DNA of 64,000 nt from Chrysaora quinquecirrha (Eukaryota > Cnidaria > Scyphozoa > Semaeostomeae > Pelagiidae): contig JACTAT010000004.1 of assembly GCA_014526335.1 (NCBI GenBank), forward strand, positions 2,006,077 through 2,070,076, read 5' to 3'. Made by a program: the position numbers and the translations under genes. Of this stretch, positions 63,401 to 64,000 are shown one piece after another; positions within the stretch are counted from its first letter, which is position 1; each line of letters starts with the position of its first letter. The notes beneath the pieces are model-generated. The model was not told the origin of the DNA, made no database searches, and saw only the letters and a program-made list of their open reading frames with translations.

Positions 63401-63985
63401 AGACTGGGGAGAGGATTGCGTCATAAAGTAGCATGTGATCCAAGCGCACTGGACCTTACGAAAAGAAACAGAATGCTGACTTTACAACAATGTCGTTAAA
63501 CTTTGTCGTTGTCAGATAAGAAAATGACTGTTTTCATAATTTAGCACTCGATTTAGGGGTTGTTTATCAGTCACTGGGCAATCAACATCTGCTGTAAACA
63601 AACACGTAAACATGGACTTAAAATGATTAATCTGTCTTGATTCCTGTTATCAACTGATCAGATGAGGAAATCAGTCACGCGAATCTCAAAACATTGTCAC
63701 GCTACAGGTCAAGCGTGATCACACCATTTCTAAAATCAATCTTTACACACGATGCCTTATCAGCGATGTGAAACATACTTTCTAAGTAAATCAAATAGCT
63801 AATATATTTCAATCAATTAATTTGTTAATTCGCTTTCATTCTTGCCTAAATCCCCAATTGATTGATAAAAACATGTCTGGTTTTTAGGTTGCAGCCTCGA
63901 ACTGAAGTCTTTCTGAAGGCGCTCCTCACTGAGAATGTTTCTGATCGATCAACCTTGTTGAAAACATGGGAGTCCAACAAAGATT
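328..63985 (+). CDS. DHX37: DHX37-like DEAH-box RNA helicase, partial gene, 25 exons found
   Basis: The spliced exons give about 758 codons of a DEAH/RHA helicase that follows DHX37 (yeast Dhr1) from motif Ia to near the C-terminus. DHX37/Dhr1 is a nucleolar ATPase that removes U3 snoRNA from pre-ribosomes during 18S maturation (family knowledge). Visible in order: motif Ia [14 protein letters not shown], motif III MSAT, motif IV-like LVFLTGQ, an acidic insert, motif [13 protein letters not shown], motif [10 protein letters not shown], then winged-helix/HA2 and OB-fold segments. Exon phases agree at every junction. Motif I lies before the window and the last exon(s) after it. The exon with DEAH (motif II) was not found between exons 3 and 4, nor a stretch of about 14 residues between exons 15 and 16; both junctions are phase 0/0. 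Introns carry three FREP genes and many transposons. The assignment to DHX37 rather than another DEAH helicase rests on similarity along the full length. Confidence 0.93.
424..1111. other. DHX37 intron, no feature seen
   Basis: Moderately AT-rich intron sequence. I see no repeat boundary, RNA gene or coding similarity. The short open frame on the - strand near 432-617 has no recognisable features. Confidence 0.5.
1112..1152 (+). CDS. DHX37: DHX37 exon 2
   Basis: A 41-nt exon between atttcag and gtaagc. Encodes [13 protein letters not shown], the conserved strand after motif Ia. Too short to be seen as an open frame; placed by splice sites and homology. Ends in phase 1. Confidence 0.92.
1320..1960. 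repeat. TTTTA/TTTAA low-complexity tract
   Basis: About 640 bp of pentamer- and tetramer-like repeats. TTTTA units run around 1500-1560, TTTAA units around 1565-1640, then a regular TTTATTTTA pattern to about 1840. Frames open here only because the repeat lacks stops. Confidence 0.95.
2165..2660 (+). repeat. AT-rich repeat unit, first (forward) copy
   Basis: Contains the landmark GGAGGCAGCAATAGTTGCAT near 2500. The same segment recurs in reverse complement at 3500-3960 and again at 3970-4400. Together they make a large inverted repeat with one arm duplicated. Confidence 0.85.
2738..2793 (+). CDS. DHX37: DHX37 exon 3 (TDGVLL motif)
   Basis: Acceptor cttttag before 2738; encodes [19 protein letters not shown]. 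The best donor is gttgag at 2794, weaker than those of the other exons. It ends in phase 0. The following segment of the family (DEAH box) is not found in the intron. Confidence 0.88.
3000..3480 (+). repeat. TTTTA/TTTTATG low-complexity tract
   Basis: Imperfect TTTTA and TTTTATG repeats followed by TTTGA repeats near 3418-3440. The open frame across 3128-3424 is Phe/Leu/Tyr-only and is a by-product of the repeat. Confidence 0.93.
3500..4405 (-). repeat. Two tandem copies (about 436-bp period) of the inverted AT-rich unit
   Basis: The word TGAATTATATAAAAAGAATT begins at 3535 and again at 3971, a 436-bp offset, and the two copies look nearly identical over their length. Both are reverse complements of 2165-2660. 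Confidence 0.9.
4430..5720. other. Intron sequence, nothing recognised
   Basis: No repeat boundary, RNA or coding similarity identified. This is one of the places where the missing DEAH-box exon was sought on both strands without success. Confidence 0.45.
6385..6475. mobile_element. LINE 3'-end fragment inside the transposon
   Basis: The stretch from ATTTCATTTTATTTTTGATT through GGCATGGTAGCCCGTCA to AGGGGGCCGTGAAAT matches the 3' end of the LINE at 49106-51203, where ATTTCATTT, CATGGTAGCCCCGTCAG and GGGGGCCATG appear in the same order. It lies in the opposite sense to the window strand, as does that LINE. Confidence 0.75.
6812..8410 (+). pseudogene. Decayed transposon-associated ORF, possibly PIN/FEN-like
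   Basis: The fragments read in the + direction but in different frames. One at 6812-7192 holds [20 protein letters not shown]. One near 7960-8104 holds [20 protein letters not shown]. One at about 8290-8390 holds LPGLHA and, after a frame change, [17 protein letters not shown]. From memory these match a protein family that is repeated many times in cnidarian and mollusc genomes, but its name is not known to me. The E-A-D and G-C-D blocks resemble metal-binding acidic motifs of PIN/FEN1-type nucleases; that is inference. Stops and frameshifts make this copy non-functional. Confidence 0.6.
9150..9297 (+). mobile_element. LINE 3' tail (CR1/L2-like)
   Basis: GGCCCCTTGAAAATCAGCCTGCGGG-like sequence (here in two parts, 9160-9185), then an AT-rich stretch ending in repeated GAAAAT units at 9275-9297. 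This is the usual shape of a 5'-truncated CR1/L2-type LINE end with a short tandem tail. Confidence 0.65.
9429..9530 (+). CDS. DHX37: DHX37 exon 4 (motif III SAT)
   Basis: Acceptor tttcttag, donor gtaagg. Encodes 34 residues with motif III in [14 protein letters not shown], then the end of RecA domain 1 (FATPPPLLK). Begins and ends in phase 0, so splicing straight from exon 3 keeps the frame but omits motif II. Confidence 0.93.
9531..10073. other. DHX37 intron 4 start, nothing recognised
   Basis: Low-copy-looking sequence without clear coding or repeat structure. Confidence 0.4.
10074..10548. mobile_element. Inverted-repeat MITE with internal CCATAATTCCGC repeats
   Basis: Ends are CTCGGGGGTA... 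and ...CCCCCCGAG. Inside each end, GGGGACGTGCCATT faces AATGGCACGTCCCC. The interior has a roughly 30-60 bp repeat around CCCATAATTCCGC, seen about six times. Confidence 0.8.
10570..10920 (+). repeat. Dispersed hairpin repeat family R1, copy 1
   Basis: Shares the words GGCGTTTAAAACACCAT, TTTCGATCTGCATCTCGG and TTTGAGGAGTGCCAACGAGAAAAGC with copies at 28465, 32485, 39880, 41925, 43935, 46435 and 59100-59895. Confidence 0.75.
11085..12486 (+). other. FREP A upstream region, duplicated at FREP B
   Basis: Words such as ATTCAAAAGAT, AGAATCAAACT and GTTTAATGGTTGTATCATAC recur in the same order upstream of FREP B (16297-16372 and 21633-21790). FREP A and B were therefore duplicated with their upstream DNA. 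Two different transposon insertions have since interrupted the copies. Confidence 0.7.
11307..11676. mobile_element. Palindromic MITE upstream of FREP A
   Basis: Left end AGGGCGATTCGGTAGAATTT faces right end AAATTTCACCTAATCGCCCT. Further in, AAAATCGTATAAAGCATCC faces GGATGCTCTATACGATTTTT. Related to the element at 60049-60446. Confidence 0.82.
12487..13591 (+). CDS. FREP A: secreted fibrinogen-related protein, two exons
   Basis: Exon 1 is 12487-12832 and exon 2 12918-13591, joined across an 85-bp phase-1 intron (gttggt...ttttag), giving 339 residues. Residues about 8-26 form a signal peptide ([16 protein letters not shown]). An N-region with two Cys (CSLRNWC) follows, then a fibrinogen C-terminal domain from about residue 118: [48 protein letters not shown] and LYPG. 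Such domains are secreted lectin-like binders of sugars or acetylated ligands, as in ficolins and FREPs. Unlike B and C, the calcium-loop region before the Cys-Ala reads [14 protein letters not shown], so ligand or Ca2+ binding may differ. An in-frame upstream ATG at 12382 would hide the signal peptide, so 12487 is preferred. The gene is nested in DHX37 intron 4, same strand. Confidence 0.9.
13592..15696. other. FREP A 3' flank, nothing recognised
   Basis: About 2.1 kb with no convincing coding region. AATAAA occurs within the last codons of FREP A (ATGAAAATAAAAATAG), so the polyadenylation signal may overlap the stop. Short C- and G-runs occur near 13880 and 14470. Confidence 0.4.
15697..16190. 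mobile_element. PIF/Harbinger-like MITE with TTA target duplication
   Basis: Ends GGGCCTGTTTTTATGGAGCC and GGCTCCATAGAAACAGGCCC (written inward as CTCCATAG...) are inverted. TTA precedes and follows the element. ACTCGGCTAGCCGGG-type words recur inside. A 3-bp TTA duplication with a GGGCC terminus is typical of PIF/Harbinger MITEs. Confidence 0.85.
17675..17935. repeat. GGGACCC minisatellite, left arm
   Basis: About 44-bp units containing GGGACCCTAGGTGGGACCC and TAGACGTGGGACCCTGG, about five times. The GGGACCC and CCTAGG words are self-complementary or nearly so. Confidence 0.93.
20055..20445. repeat. GGGACCC minisatellite, right arm (inverted, longer)
   Basis: Same units as the left arm in reverse complement (GGGTCCCACCTAGGGTCCC). 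It has about eight units against five, so the arms differ by unit number. Confidence 0.93.
20466..20912 (+). pseudogene. Captured protein-kinase N-lobe fragment
   Basis: The open part reads [20 protein letters not shown] and then [20 protein letters not shown]. It shows a Gly-rich loop (GSGAFG) and a VILK lysine. A stop follows (EFS*), then the frame continues [19 protein letters not shown], the alphaC-beta4 region of a kinase. At about 20912 it meets the right arm of the outer element, so the C-lobe is missing. The apparent start near 20452 lies in the inner element's TIR and is not authentic. The fragment is transposon cargo, not a working kinase. Confidence 0.8.
22059..23614 (+). CDS. FREP B: secreted fibrinogen-related protein, two exons
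   Basis: Exon 1 is 22059-22407 and exon 2 22968-23614, joined across a 560-bp phase-1 intron (gttggt...ttttag), giving 331 residues. A signal peptide ([17 protein letters not shown]) is followed by the same N-region as FREP A ([20 protein letters not shown]). A full fibrinogen domain follows, with [54 protein letters not shown] and CYPG. The second half of the domain differs most from FREP A, including an extra Cys in [10 protein letters not shown] and a shorter C-terminus. The gene is in DHX37 intron 4, same strand, downstream of A. Its intron holds about 470 bp absent from the A intron. Confidence 0.91.
22432..22905. mobile_element. Insertion in the FREP B intron, absent from FREP A
   Basis: The FREP A intron reads TTAGCCTTATGCTAG. 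In B the same site reads TTAGCCTTTA, then about 470 bp, then TTATGCTATTGCG. An intact empty site in the paralogue supports a mobile insertion. The right end contains a small hairpin (AAATTAGAAATGCTTTCTAATTTT). TTA may be the duplicated target. The family was not recognised. Confidence 0.6.
23615..25668. other. FREP B 3' flank / end of DHX37 intron 4
   Basis: No coding similarity recognised. An AATAAAAATAG is present near 23795. A palindromic ATGACGTCATGATGACGTCA lies near 25438. The remainder is unremarkable. Confidence 0.4.
25669..25749 (+). CDS. DHX37: DHX37 exon 5
   Basis: Acceptor ttaatag, donor gtattg. Encodes [17 protein letters not shown] and following residues, at the entry to RecA domain 2. 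Phase 0 at both ends. It follows a 16-kb intron that holds two FREP genes and the nested palindromic transposons. Confidence 0.93.
26050..26337. mobile_element. MITE family M2, copy 1
   Basis: Ends GGCCTGGCTACACTAGGAGA and TCTCCTAGTTTAGATCT face each other. The interior has GAGACAC, ACAACAGAAACATTTCTTGT and TGTCACTCGCATGTTTAGCC. Same family as 52205-52700. Confidence 0.8.
26380..26640. mobile_element. Degenerate MITE, relative of 61406-61687
   Basis: Shares AACATTGCTTGACAAGCAA, TGTTTGATCGTTTGG and mirrored internal words with the intact copy at 61406-61687. The ends are less well preserved. Confidence 0.65.
26699..26904 (+). CDS. DHX37: DHX37 exon 6 (motif IV region)
   Basis: Acceptor tttcctag, donor gtaagt. 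Encodes [20 protein letters not shown], the core strand of RecA domain 2, followed by a Lys/Arg-rich linker ([15 protein letters not shown]) typical of the basic insert in DHX37. Ends in phase 2. Confidence 0.94.
27148..27285. mobile_element. Short MITE (about 138 bp), family of 60866-60993
   Basis: Starts CCTGAGTCGTAGTTATCGCT and ends GCGATAACTGGGATAACTGG. The inner words match the 60866 copy (GACCGAGACTAATACCAAACCGAG versus CTCAGTTCGGTGTTAGTCTC in reverse). Confidence 0.65.
27730..27985. mobile_element. Hairpin MITE in DHX37 intron 6
   Basis: TTTAGAAGTTCTCACTTTGC, TTTCTGAAAAAGC and GTGTAGAAATGTCGAAA on the left face their inverses on the right (TTTTCGACATTTCTGCAC, GCTTTTTCAGAAAATG, GAGAAAATTCTAAAA). 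About 255 bp. Confidence 0.75.
28136..28223 (+). CDS. DHX37: DHX37 exon 7 (acidic insert)
   Basis: Acceptor cttacag, donor gtgggt. Encodes a low-complexity acidic stretch with [15 protein letters not shown], matching the acidic insertion of the human and yeast proteins in position but not in sequence. The phase fits both neighbours. Confidence 0.87.
28465..28935 (+). repeat. R1 repeat, long copy
   Basis: Long copy of the family: TTCTGTCATAGGACA, GGCAAAGCAAGATCTTTGTT, GTGTAGACAGAAAGAGTTCG, GGTGTTTAAAACACAATGCC, GATCTGCATCTGGGTATAA and TTTCGCAATTTCGAAGTTTT-like end. It lies between DHX37 exons 7 and 8. Confidence 0.78.
29270..29625 (+). mobile_element. tRNA-derived SINE
   Basis: A box-like GCGTAGTGGTTAGCAC and a perfect B box GGTTCAAATCC spaced as in a tRNA gene, then an unrelated body, ending in ACCTTTACCTTTACCTTTAC. 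The head does not fold as a complete tRNA with a 3' acceptor, so this is a SINE, not a tRNA gene. Confidence 0.78.
29708..29800 (+). CDS. DHX37: DHX37 exon 8
   Basis: Acceptor tttgaag, donor gtaggt. Encodes 31 residues ending [20 protein letters not shown], the conserved return to RecA domain 2 after the acidic insert. Phase 0/0. Confidence 0.93.
29801..30831. other. DHX37 intron 8, nothing recognised
   Basis: About 1 kb without repeat ends or coding similarity that I can see. Confidence 0.4.
30832..30939 (+). CDS. DHX37: DHX37 exon 9 (motif V)
   Basis: Acceptor cgtatag, donor gtaaga. Encodes [20 protein letters not shown] and then [16 protein letters not shown], i.e. motif V. Phase 0/0. 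The catalytic and RNA-coupling residues of this motif look intact. Confidence 0.95.
31381..31793. mobile_element. Short-TIR element with 9-bp target duplication
   Basis: Target duplication GGGGTTAGC at 31372-31380 and 31794-31802. Ends are CAACCTCGTCCCCAGG and CCTGGGGACGAGGTTG. 413 bp with no coding capacity seen. Confidence 0.85.
32050..32096 (+). CDS. DHX37: DHX37 exon 10
   Basis: A 47-nt exon between ttttttag and gtaata; encodes [15 protein letters not shown], the loop between motifs V and VI. Ends in phase 2. Confidence 0.92.
32485..32705 (+). repeat. R1 repeat, copy
   Basis: Begins ACCGCTGTATCCGGCTGGCT, then TTGGTGTTTAAAACACAATG, TCGAGCTGCATCTAGGTATA, TCTGAGGAGTGTCGGACGAA, ending TTATCGCAATTTTGAAG. 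Confidence 0.78.
33084..33161 (+). CDS. DHX37: DHX37 exon 11 (motif VI)
   Basis: Acceptor ttttttag, donor gtaggt. Encodes [18 protein letters not shown] and [15 protein letters not shown] is motif VI with both arginine fingers present. Confidence 0.95.
33211..33570. mobile_element. PIF/Harbinger-like MITE with TTA duplication
   Basis: Ends GGGCCCATATACACTA and TAGTGTATATGGTCCC, flanked by TTA on both sides. The centre holds a perfect small hairpin GGGATGCTCGAGAGCATCCC. Confidence 0.87.
33571..34180. other. DHX37 intron 11, nothing recognised
   Basis: The open frame at 33904-34242 shows no recognisable domain and runs into the TTTG microsatellite; not called as a gene. Confidence 0.4.
34185..34618. 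repeat. TTTG microsatellite (about 430 bp)
   Basis: TTTG repeats interrupted by TTTGCTTG, TTTCATTTG and GATTTGATAG. They yield long but meaningless Cys/Leu/Phe/Val frames on one strand and Asn/Lys/Gln/Thr frames on the other. It ends 15 bp before the acceptor of DHX37 exon 12. Confidence 0.96.
34633..34729 (+). CDS. DHX37: DHX37 exon 12
   Basis: Acceptor cttttag just after the TTTG microsatellite, donor gtatca. Encodes [20 protein letters not shown] and [12 protein letters not shown], which lead into the winged-helix domain. Confidence 0.93.
35080..36480. repeat. T-rich, TTTA low-complexity intron
   Basis: TTTATTTATTTATT-like sequence interrupted by one SINE at 35389-35580. Nothing else is recognisable. 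Confidence 0.8.
35389..35580 (+). mobile_element. tRNA-like SINE, family S2, copy 1
   Basis: Contains GCTGAAGAAGGCTCAACATA, CTCTATAGTTCAGTGG and GGTTCGAATCCCATCTACTG (B box). It aligns along its length with 56965-57180. Confidence 0.75.
36816..36881 (+). CDS. DHX37: DHX37 exon 13
   Basis: Acceptor ttcattcag, donor gtaagc. Encodes [20 protein letters not shown] plus LK, containing the conserved FPFPTPP segment of the winged helix. Phase 0/0. Confidence 0.94.
36905..37330. repeat. AT-rich low-complexity intron
   Basis: TTTTATTT-rich sequence after DHX37 exon 13; no boundaries seen. Confidence 0.75.
37645..38120. mobile_element. MITE with TTAA target duplication and TTTTCGCGGGAA repeats
   Basis: TTAA at 37641-37644 and 38121-38124. 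Left end GGAAATTAATTTTCGCGGGA faces right end TTCGCGGGAATTC-type words. TTTTCGCGGGAA or its inverse occurs at least six times. TTAA duplications are used by piggyBac and Kolobok elements; the terminus does not show the CCC start typical of piggyBac. Confidence 0.8.
38356..38413 (+). CDS. DHX37: DHX37 exon 14
   Basis: Acceptor tttccag, donor gtattt. Encodes [19 protein letters not shown], the helical segment before the ratchet domain. Ends in phase 1. FREP C lies on the opposite strand in the following 7.8-kb intron. Confidence 0.93.
38690..39085. repeat. TGTGGTGG minisatellite
   Basis: Imperfect tandem repeats built from CTGTGGTGGATAATCACTAC, GGTGGGTTATTATGCTTGAT and TTGTGGTGGTAGTTTTTGCG, with a higher-order period of roughly 115-130 bp over about 400 bp. 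Confidence 0.9.
39086..39879. other. DHX37 intron 14, nothing recognised
   Basis: No repeat termini or coding similarity identified. Confidence 0.4.
39880..40085 (-). repeat. R1 repeat, copy (inverted)
   Basis: ACACTCTTCAGAGTATAAAC, GTCAGAAACAGACTGAAACA, ACCCAGATGCGGATCGAAAT and GCCGAATTGGCATTGTGT in the reverse sense to 28465-28935. Confidence 0.75.
40207..40616. mobile_element. Pogo/Tigger-like MITE, copy 1 (TA duplication)
   Basis: TA at 40205-40206 and 40617-40618. Ends CAGTTGATATCCGC and GGATGTCAACTG. Repeated TTCGAGATAGCGAATGTTCG words throughout. CAGTTGA termini with TA duplications fit the pogo/Tigger branch of Tc1/mariner. It lies just downstream of the FREP C stop. Confidence 0.86.
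40775..43396 (-). CDS. FREP C: secreted fibrinogen-related protein, two exons
   Basis: Exon 1 is 43396-43051 and exon 2 41439-40775, joined across a 1.6-kb phase-1 intron, giving 336 residues. A signal peptide ([17 protein letters not shown]) precedes the same N-region as A and B ([20 protein letters not shown]). The fibrinogen domain follows: [73 protein letters not shown] and LYPG. The loop before the Cys-Ala keeps the D.D...NCA-like pattern of calcium-binding fibrinogen domains. Secretion and lectin-like ligand binding are inferred from family. The intron is filled by two transposons, one 16 bp from the donor. It runs opposite to DHX37, inside intron 14. Confidence 0.91.
41498..42465. mobile_element. 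MITE-like element in the FREP C intron, with nested R1 copy
   Basis: Left end AGCCCTGGCCAAACGAATCA faces right end TTGATTCGTTTGGTTAGAGCT. A R1 copy (about 41925-42315) sits inside. Related by its end to 61406-61687 (GGCTCTGGCCAAACGATC). Confidence 0.7.
41925..42315 (+). repeat. R1 repeat, copy nested in FREP C intron
   Basis: ATTCTGCCATAGGACAACGC, GGCAAAGCAAGATCTTTTTT, GTGTAGACAGAAAGAGTTCC, TTTCGATCCGCATCTGGGTG and CTCATCGCAATTTT in the order seen at 28465-28935. Confidence 0.76.
42472..43034. mobile_element. Pogo/Tigger-like MITE, copy 2, beside the FREP C donor
   Basis: TA at 42470-42471 and 43035-43036. Ends CAATTGACATCCGC and GCGGATGTAAACTG. Same family as 40207-40616, but longer because of about 150-200 bp of extra sequence around 42750-42940. 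The last base is 16 bp from the first exon of FREP C. Confidence 0.85.
43397..43930. promoter_or_regulatory. FREP C 5' flank (candidate promoter region)
   Basis: Only position supports this: it is the upstream DNA of FREP C on the - strand. No TATA box or known site can be claimed. Confidence 0.25.
43935..44115 (+). repeat. R1 repeat, partial copy
   Basis: GATGCATTTCGATCCACATC, CTGTTTCTGAAGTTTATACT, CTGTGGAGTGCTGGAAAGC and AAAAAGGCTTTTGAAATATG. Confidence 0.7.
44116..44861. other. Intron sequence, nothing recognised
   Basis: A perfect small hairpin GTCTATCAATTGATAGAC is present near 44195; otherwise unremarkable. Confidence 0.4.
44862..45817. mobile_element. Inverted-repeat element with GCCGCACACAGTGAG ends
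   Basis: Left end AAGCCTGCCGCACACAGTGA faces right end TCACTGTGTGCGGCGTGCTT. The words GCTGAGCAAAATGCCA and CACGAATGGCA are repeated at both ends and in the middle (45620-45790). About 956 bp with no coding region recognised. Confidence 0.8.
46188..46333 (+). CDS. DHX37: DHX37 exon 15 (HA2/ratchet)
   Basis: Acceptor gttttttag, donor gtttgt. Encodes [20 protein letters not shown] and [21 protein letters not shown], the HA2 core (LG..MA.LPV.PR). The entering split codon joins exon 14 in frame. Confidence 0.94.
46435..46720 (-). repeat. R1 repeat, copy (inverted)
   Basis: CACTCTTCAGAGTATAAACG, TCAGAAACAGACCGAAACGA, AGGCGGAATTTATACCCAGA and AACACCAATCAGCTTGCC. Confidence 0.77.
47040..47600 (+). 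mobile_element. LINE C-terminal fragment
   Basis: Reads [20 protein letters not shown], then [20 protein letters not shown] and [18 protein letters not shown], up to a stop at 47429. This is the region after the reverse transcriptase in CR1/L2/jockey-like LINEs. The end is marked by ATGATATGATATGATT near 47571-47586. It is 5'-truncated and differs in sequence from the copy at 49106-51203. Confidence 0.75.
47734..47796 (+). CDS. DHX37: DHX37 exon 16
   Basis: Acceptor gttttgcag, donor gttagt. Encodes [20 protein letters not shown] plus T, aligning with the basic helix of the family that ends KRTWAG. The family normally has about 14 more residues (ELFEEL...) between exon 15 and this exon; they were not found. 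Confidence 0.88.
47797..48752. other. DHX37 intron 16 with AAC microsatellite
   Basis: An AAC/ACG repeat occupies 48478-48512. Nothing else recognised. Confidence 0.6.
48753..48909 (+). CDS. DHX37: DHX37 exon 17
   Basis: Acceptor atttgcag, donor gttagt. Encodes [20 protein letters not shown] and [20 protein letters not shown], the ratchet/helical bundle. Ends in phase 1. Confidence 0.95.
49004..49071 (+). CDS. DHX37: DHX37 exon 18
   Basis: Acceptor ttttgtag, donor gtaact; only 94 bp after exon 17. Encodes [19 protein letters not shown]. The downstream intron carries the LINE copy. Confidence 0.92.
49106..51203 (-). mobile_element. CR1/L2-like non-LTR retrotransposon, 5'-truncated
   Basis: On the - strand the frame from 51203 to 49317 encodes a reverse transcriptase and C-terminal region, broken only by one in-frame TAG at 49698-49700. 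Visible RT motifs: [62 protein letters not shown] and YADDT. The endonuclease half is missing, so the copy is 5'-truncated. The 3' end is AAATGAAATGAAATGAAATT-like repeats at 49106-49125. It lies antisense in DHX37 intron 18 and looks fairly young. Confidence 0.9.
51215..51780. repeat. GCATCTTCATTTCAT minisatellite
   Basis: About 20 imperfect units of 27-29 bp with consensus TTAGCATCTTCATTTCATAC followed by CGTATTCA. It starts right at the truncated 5' end of the LINE. Confidence 0.93.
52063..52115 (+). CDS. DHX37: DHX37 exon 19
   Basis: Acceptor gaattttag, donor gtattt. Encodes [17 protein letters not shown], the conserved helix before the OB fold. Ends in phase 2. Confidence 0.92.
52205..52700. 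mobile_element. Two MITE M2 copies, head to tail or inverted
   Basis: GGCCTGGCTAAACTAGGAGA begins the first at 52205. CGGCTAAACTAGGAGACTTG begins the second near 52465. GTGGCTAAACTGGGAGACAT closes it near 52690. The interiors mirror each other and match 26050-26337. Confidence 0.78.
52740..53500. other. Intron sequence, nothing recognised
   Basis: No boundaries or coding similarity identified. Confidence 0.35.
53505..53880. repeat. GTAATGTGGAGGGCTATC minisatellite
   Basis: About a dozen imperfect units of 25-35 bp based on GTAATGTGGAGGGCTATCTT and GCA. It ends about 75 bp before exon 20. Confidence 0.9.
53955..54006 (+). CDS. DHX37: DHX37 exon 20
   Basis: Acceptor tttgcag, donor gtaagg. 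Encodes [17 protein letters not shown], matching the ...KWRNAYK segment of the family in position. Short and weakly conserved, but phase and context fit. Confidence 0.85.
54141..54522. mobile_element. MITE with TA target duplication
   Basis: TA at 54139-54140 and 54523-54524. Ends CCGTAAAGGCTTTATTTAGC and its inverse near AAGCTTTTACGG. Inner words GGAGGCTTTATA occur in both halves. Confidence 0.8.
54525..55200. other. Intron sequence, AT-rich
   Basis: Short TTTTAATTTTAA repeat near 54890-54925. TTAATAAGCAACTTGACTAC near 54942 and CCAGTTGCTTATC near 55155 are partly inverted and may be the ends of another small element. Confidence 0.4.
55200..55608. mobile_element. Probable inverted-repeat element
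   Basis: ATTATAAGAATACTTTA on the left faces GACTGTATTCTTATTAAA on the right. TTTTGAGCCTGAA-TATTCTTA and GAGCCTCGATTATTCTTAA occur twice. The ends are less certain than for the other MITEs. Confidence 0.5.
55610..56780. other. DHX37 intron 20 end, nothing recognised
   Basis: C-homopolymers near 56222 and 56387; no coding similarity. Confidence 0.35.
56781..56895 (+). CDS. DHX37: DHX37 exon 21 (OB-fold start)
   Basis: Acceptor tctgtttag, donor gtaaac. Encodes [20 protein letters not shown] and [14 protein letters not shown], the start of the OB-fold domain (VYIHPSS signature). Confidence 0.95.
56965..57180 (+). mobile_element. tRNA-like SINE, family S2, copy 2
   Basis: TACTGAAGTATGCTCCACAT, GATACTCAACGATTCCATTG, TCATGCAGTCTATGTTACGG and CCCATCTACTGTGGTAGT match 35389-35580. 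The B box here is degraded (CGGCTCTAATCCC). Confidence 0.7.
57185..57425 (+). mobile_element. tRNA-derived SINE, family S3
   Basis: A box-like TAGCCTGATGGTATAATG and B box GGTTCAAGCC are spaced as in a tRNA, followed by a body of about 170 bp ending CCACCTAATTACTCAATTAC. Confidence 0.68.
57560..58322. mobile_element. Inverted-repeat element with GGGTCGTTTA ends
   Basis: GGGGGTCGTTTAGGGGTGCT on the left faces CCTCTTAAACGACCCTC on the right. GGGAACA(A/T)GGGAACA words lie near both ends. A central CTGGGCGAC...GTCGCCCAG inverted repeat lies at 57714-57785. Confidence 0.75.
58382..58519 (+). CDS. DHX37: DHX37 exon 22
   Basis: Acceptor aattctag, donor gtatgc. Encodes [20 protein letters not shown] and a tail ending in [11 protein letters not shown], the later OB-fold strands. 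The next exon joins in frame. Confidence 0.94.
58520..59090. other. DHX37 intron 22, nothing recognised
   Basis: No coding similarity or clear termini. Confidence 0.35.
59100..59895. repeat. R1 repeats: partial copy plus a palindromic full element
   Basis: 59100-59300 matches the first half of R1 in the + sense (GGCAAAGCAAGATCTTTGTT). From 59305 (CAAATTCTAAATTGCGATG) to 59560 the family runs inverted, and from about 59570 to 59895 (TTTTAATCGCAATATGG) it runs forward again. 59305-59895 is therefore a hairpin with ends ATTGCGAT/ATCGCAAT. Confidence 0.72.
59935..60029 (+). CDS. DHX37: DHX37 exon 23
   Basis: Acceptor tctttcag, donor gtaaat. Encodes [20 protein letters not shown] and FARFILEGK, the conserved WPL..E.D.P...R...FARFLLEG segment of DHX37. 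Confidence 0.95.
60049..60446. mobile_element. Palindromic MITE, relative of 11307-11676
   Basis: AGATCATTTCGGTATGATG on the left faces TTCTACCGAAATGATCT on the right. GAAAATCTTATAAAGCAGCC and GGTGCCTTATGCGATTTTTG are inner inverted words shared with the copy upstream of FREP A. Confidence 0.8.
60866..60993. mobile_element. Short MITE (128 bp)
   Basis: TACTTGAGTCCCAGTTATCG on the left faces CGATAACTACGACTCAGGTA on the right. It has a TA at both ends and matches 27148-27285. Confidence 0.72.
61406..61687. mobile_element. Palindromic MITE with GGCCAAACGATCAAAC ends
   Basis: GGCTCTGGCCAAACGATCAA faces TTGATCGTTTGGCCAGGGCC. Inner words (AAAAACATTGCTTGACAAGC and AATGTTTTTGGACG) also mirror. 282 bp, 159 bp before DHX37 exon 24. 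Confidence 0.87.
61847..61920 (+). CDS. DHX37: DHX37 exon 24
   Basis: Acceptor atttgtag, donor gttagt. Encodes [20 protein letters not shown] and KTWAK. Ends in phase 2. Confidence 0.93.
61978..62338. mobile_element. MITE with AACTAACCCGGGTT ends
   Basis: CTACATAAACTAACCCGGGT faces GGGTTAGTTTGTGTAGGG. Several CCCGGGTTAGTTT and TTAACCCAGG words lie inside. Confidence 0.8.
62340..63887. other. DHX37 last intron in window, nothing recognised
   Basis: The open frame at 62329-62655 has no recognisable feature. No transposon ends seen. Confidence 0.35.
63888..63985 (+). CDS. DHX37: DHX37 exon 25 (last in window)
   Basis: Acceptor tttttag, donor gtaaga at 63986. Encodes [20 protein letters not shown] and [12 protein letters not shown], the C-terminal region. 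The family has some 20-25 more residues, which must lie on a further exon to the right. Confidence 0.93.
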
Positions 63986-64000
63986 GTAAGATATGTTGCT

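Overview
This is a gene-poor, repeat-rich, AT-rich eukaryotic window with GT-AG introns. It most likely comes from a cnidarian, probably an anthozoan. That placement is inferred from the secreted fibrinogen-domain genes, the CR1/L2-like LINEs and the very dense short inverted-repeat transposons; no marker in the window fixes the species.

One host gene spans almost the whole window on the + strand: the DEAH-box RNA helicase DHX37 (yeast Dhr1), which acts in small-subunit ribosome biogenesis. I located 25 exons between 328 and 63985, about 758 codons. They run from motif Ia through the HA2/OB region to near the C-terminus. The first exon(s), with motif I (GxGKT), and the last one(s) lie outside. 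All exon phases agree. Two segments could not be found although the exons on either side stay in frame: the one with motif II (DEAH box), expected between 2793 and 9429, and a short one between 46333 and 47734.

Three secreted fibrinogen-related protein genes (FREP A, B, C) sit inside DHX37 introns. A (12487-13591, +) and B (22059-23614, +) share intron 4 and are a segmental duplication with shared upstream sequence. C (40775-43396, -) lies in intron 14. Each has two exons and one phase-1 intron: the first exon encodes the signal peptide and a Cys-containing N-region, the second a complete fibrinogen C-terminal domain.

Most of the rest is mobile DNA. The most striking structure is a nest at 16373-21623: an outer inverted-repeat element with a 9-bp target duplication carries a protein-kinase fragment, and a second 2.8-kb palindromic element with its own 9-bp duplication is inserted in it. 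Intron 3 holds a 3.4-kb element with TIRs of about 495 bp and a decayed multi-frame ORF. Other elements include TA-, TTA- and TTAA-flanked MITEs, tRNA-derived SINEs, two LINE copies, LINE 3' tails, several minisatellites and long TTTTA/TTTG tracts. No rRNA, functional tRNA, CRISPR or prokaryotic feature was seen.
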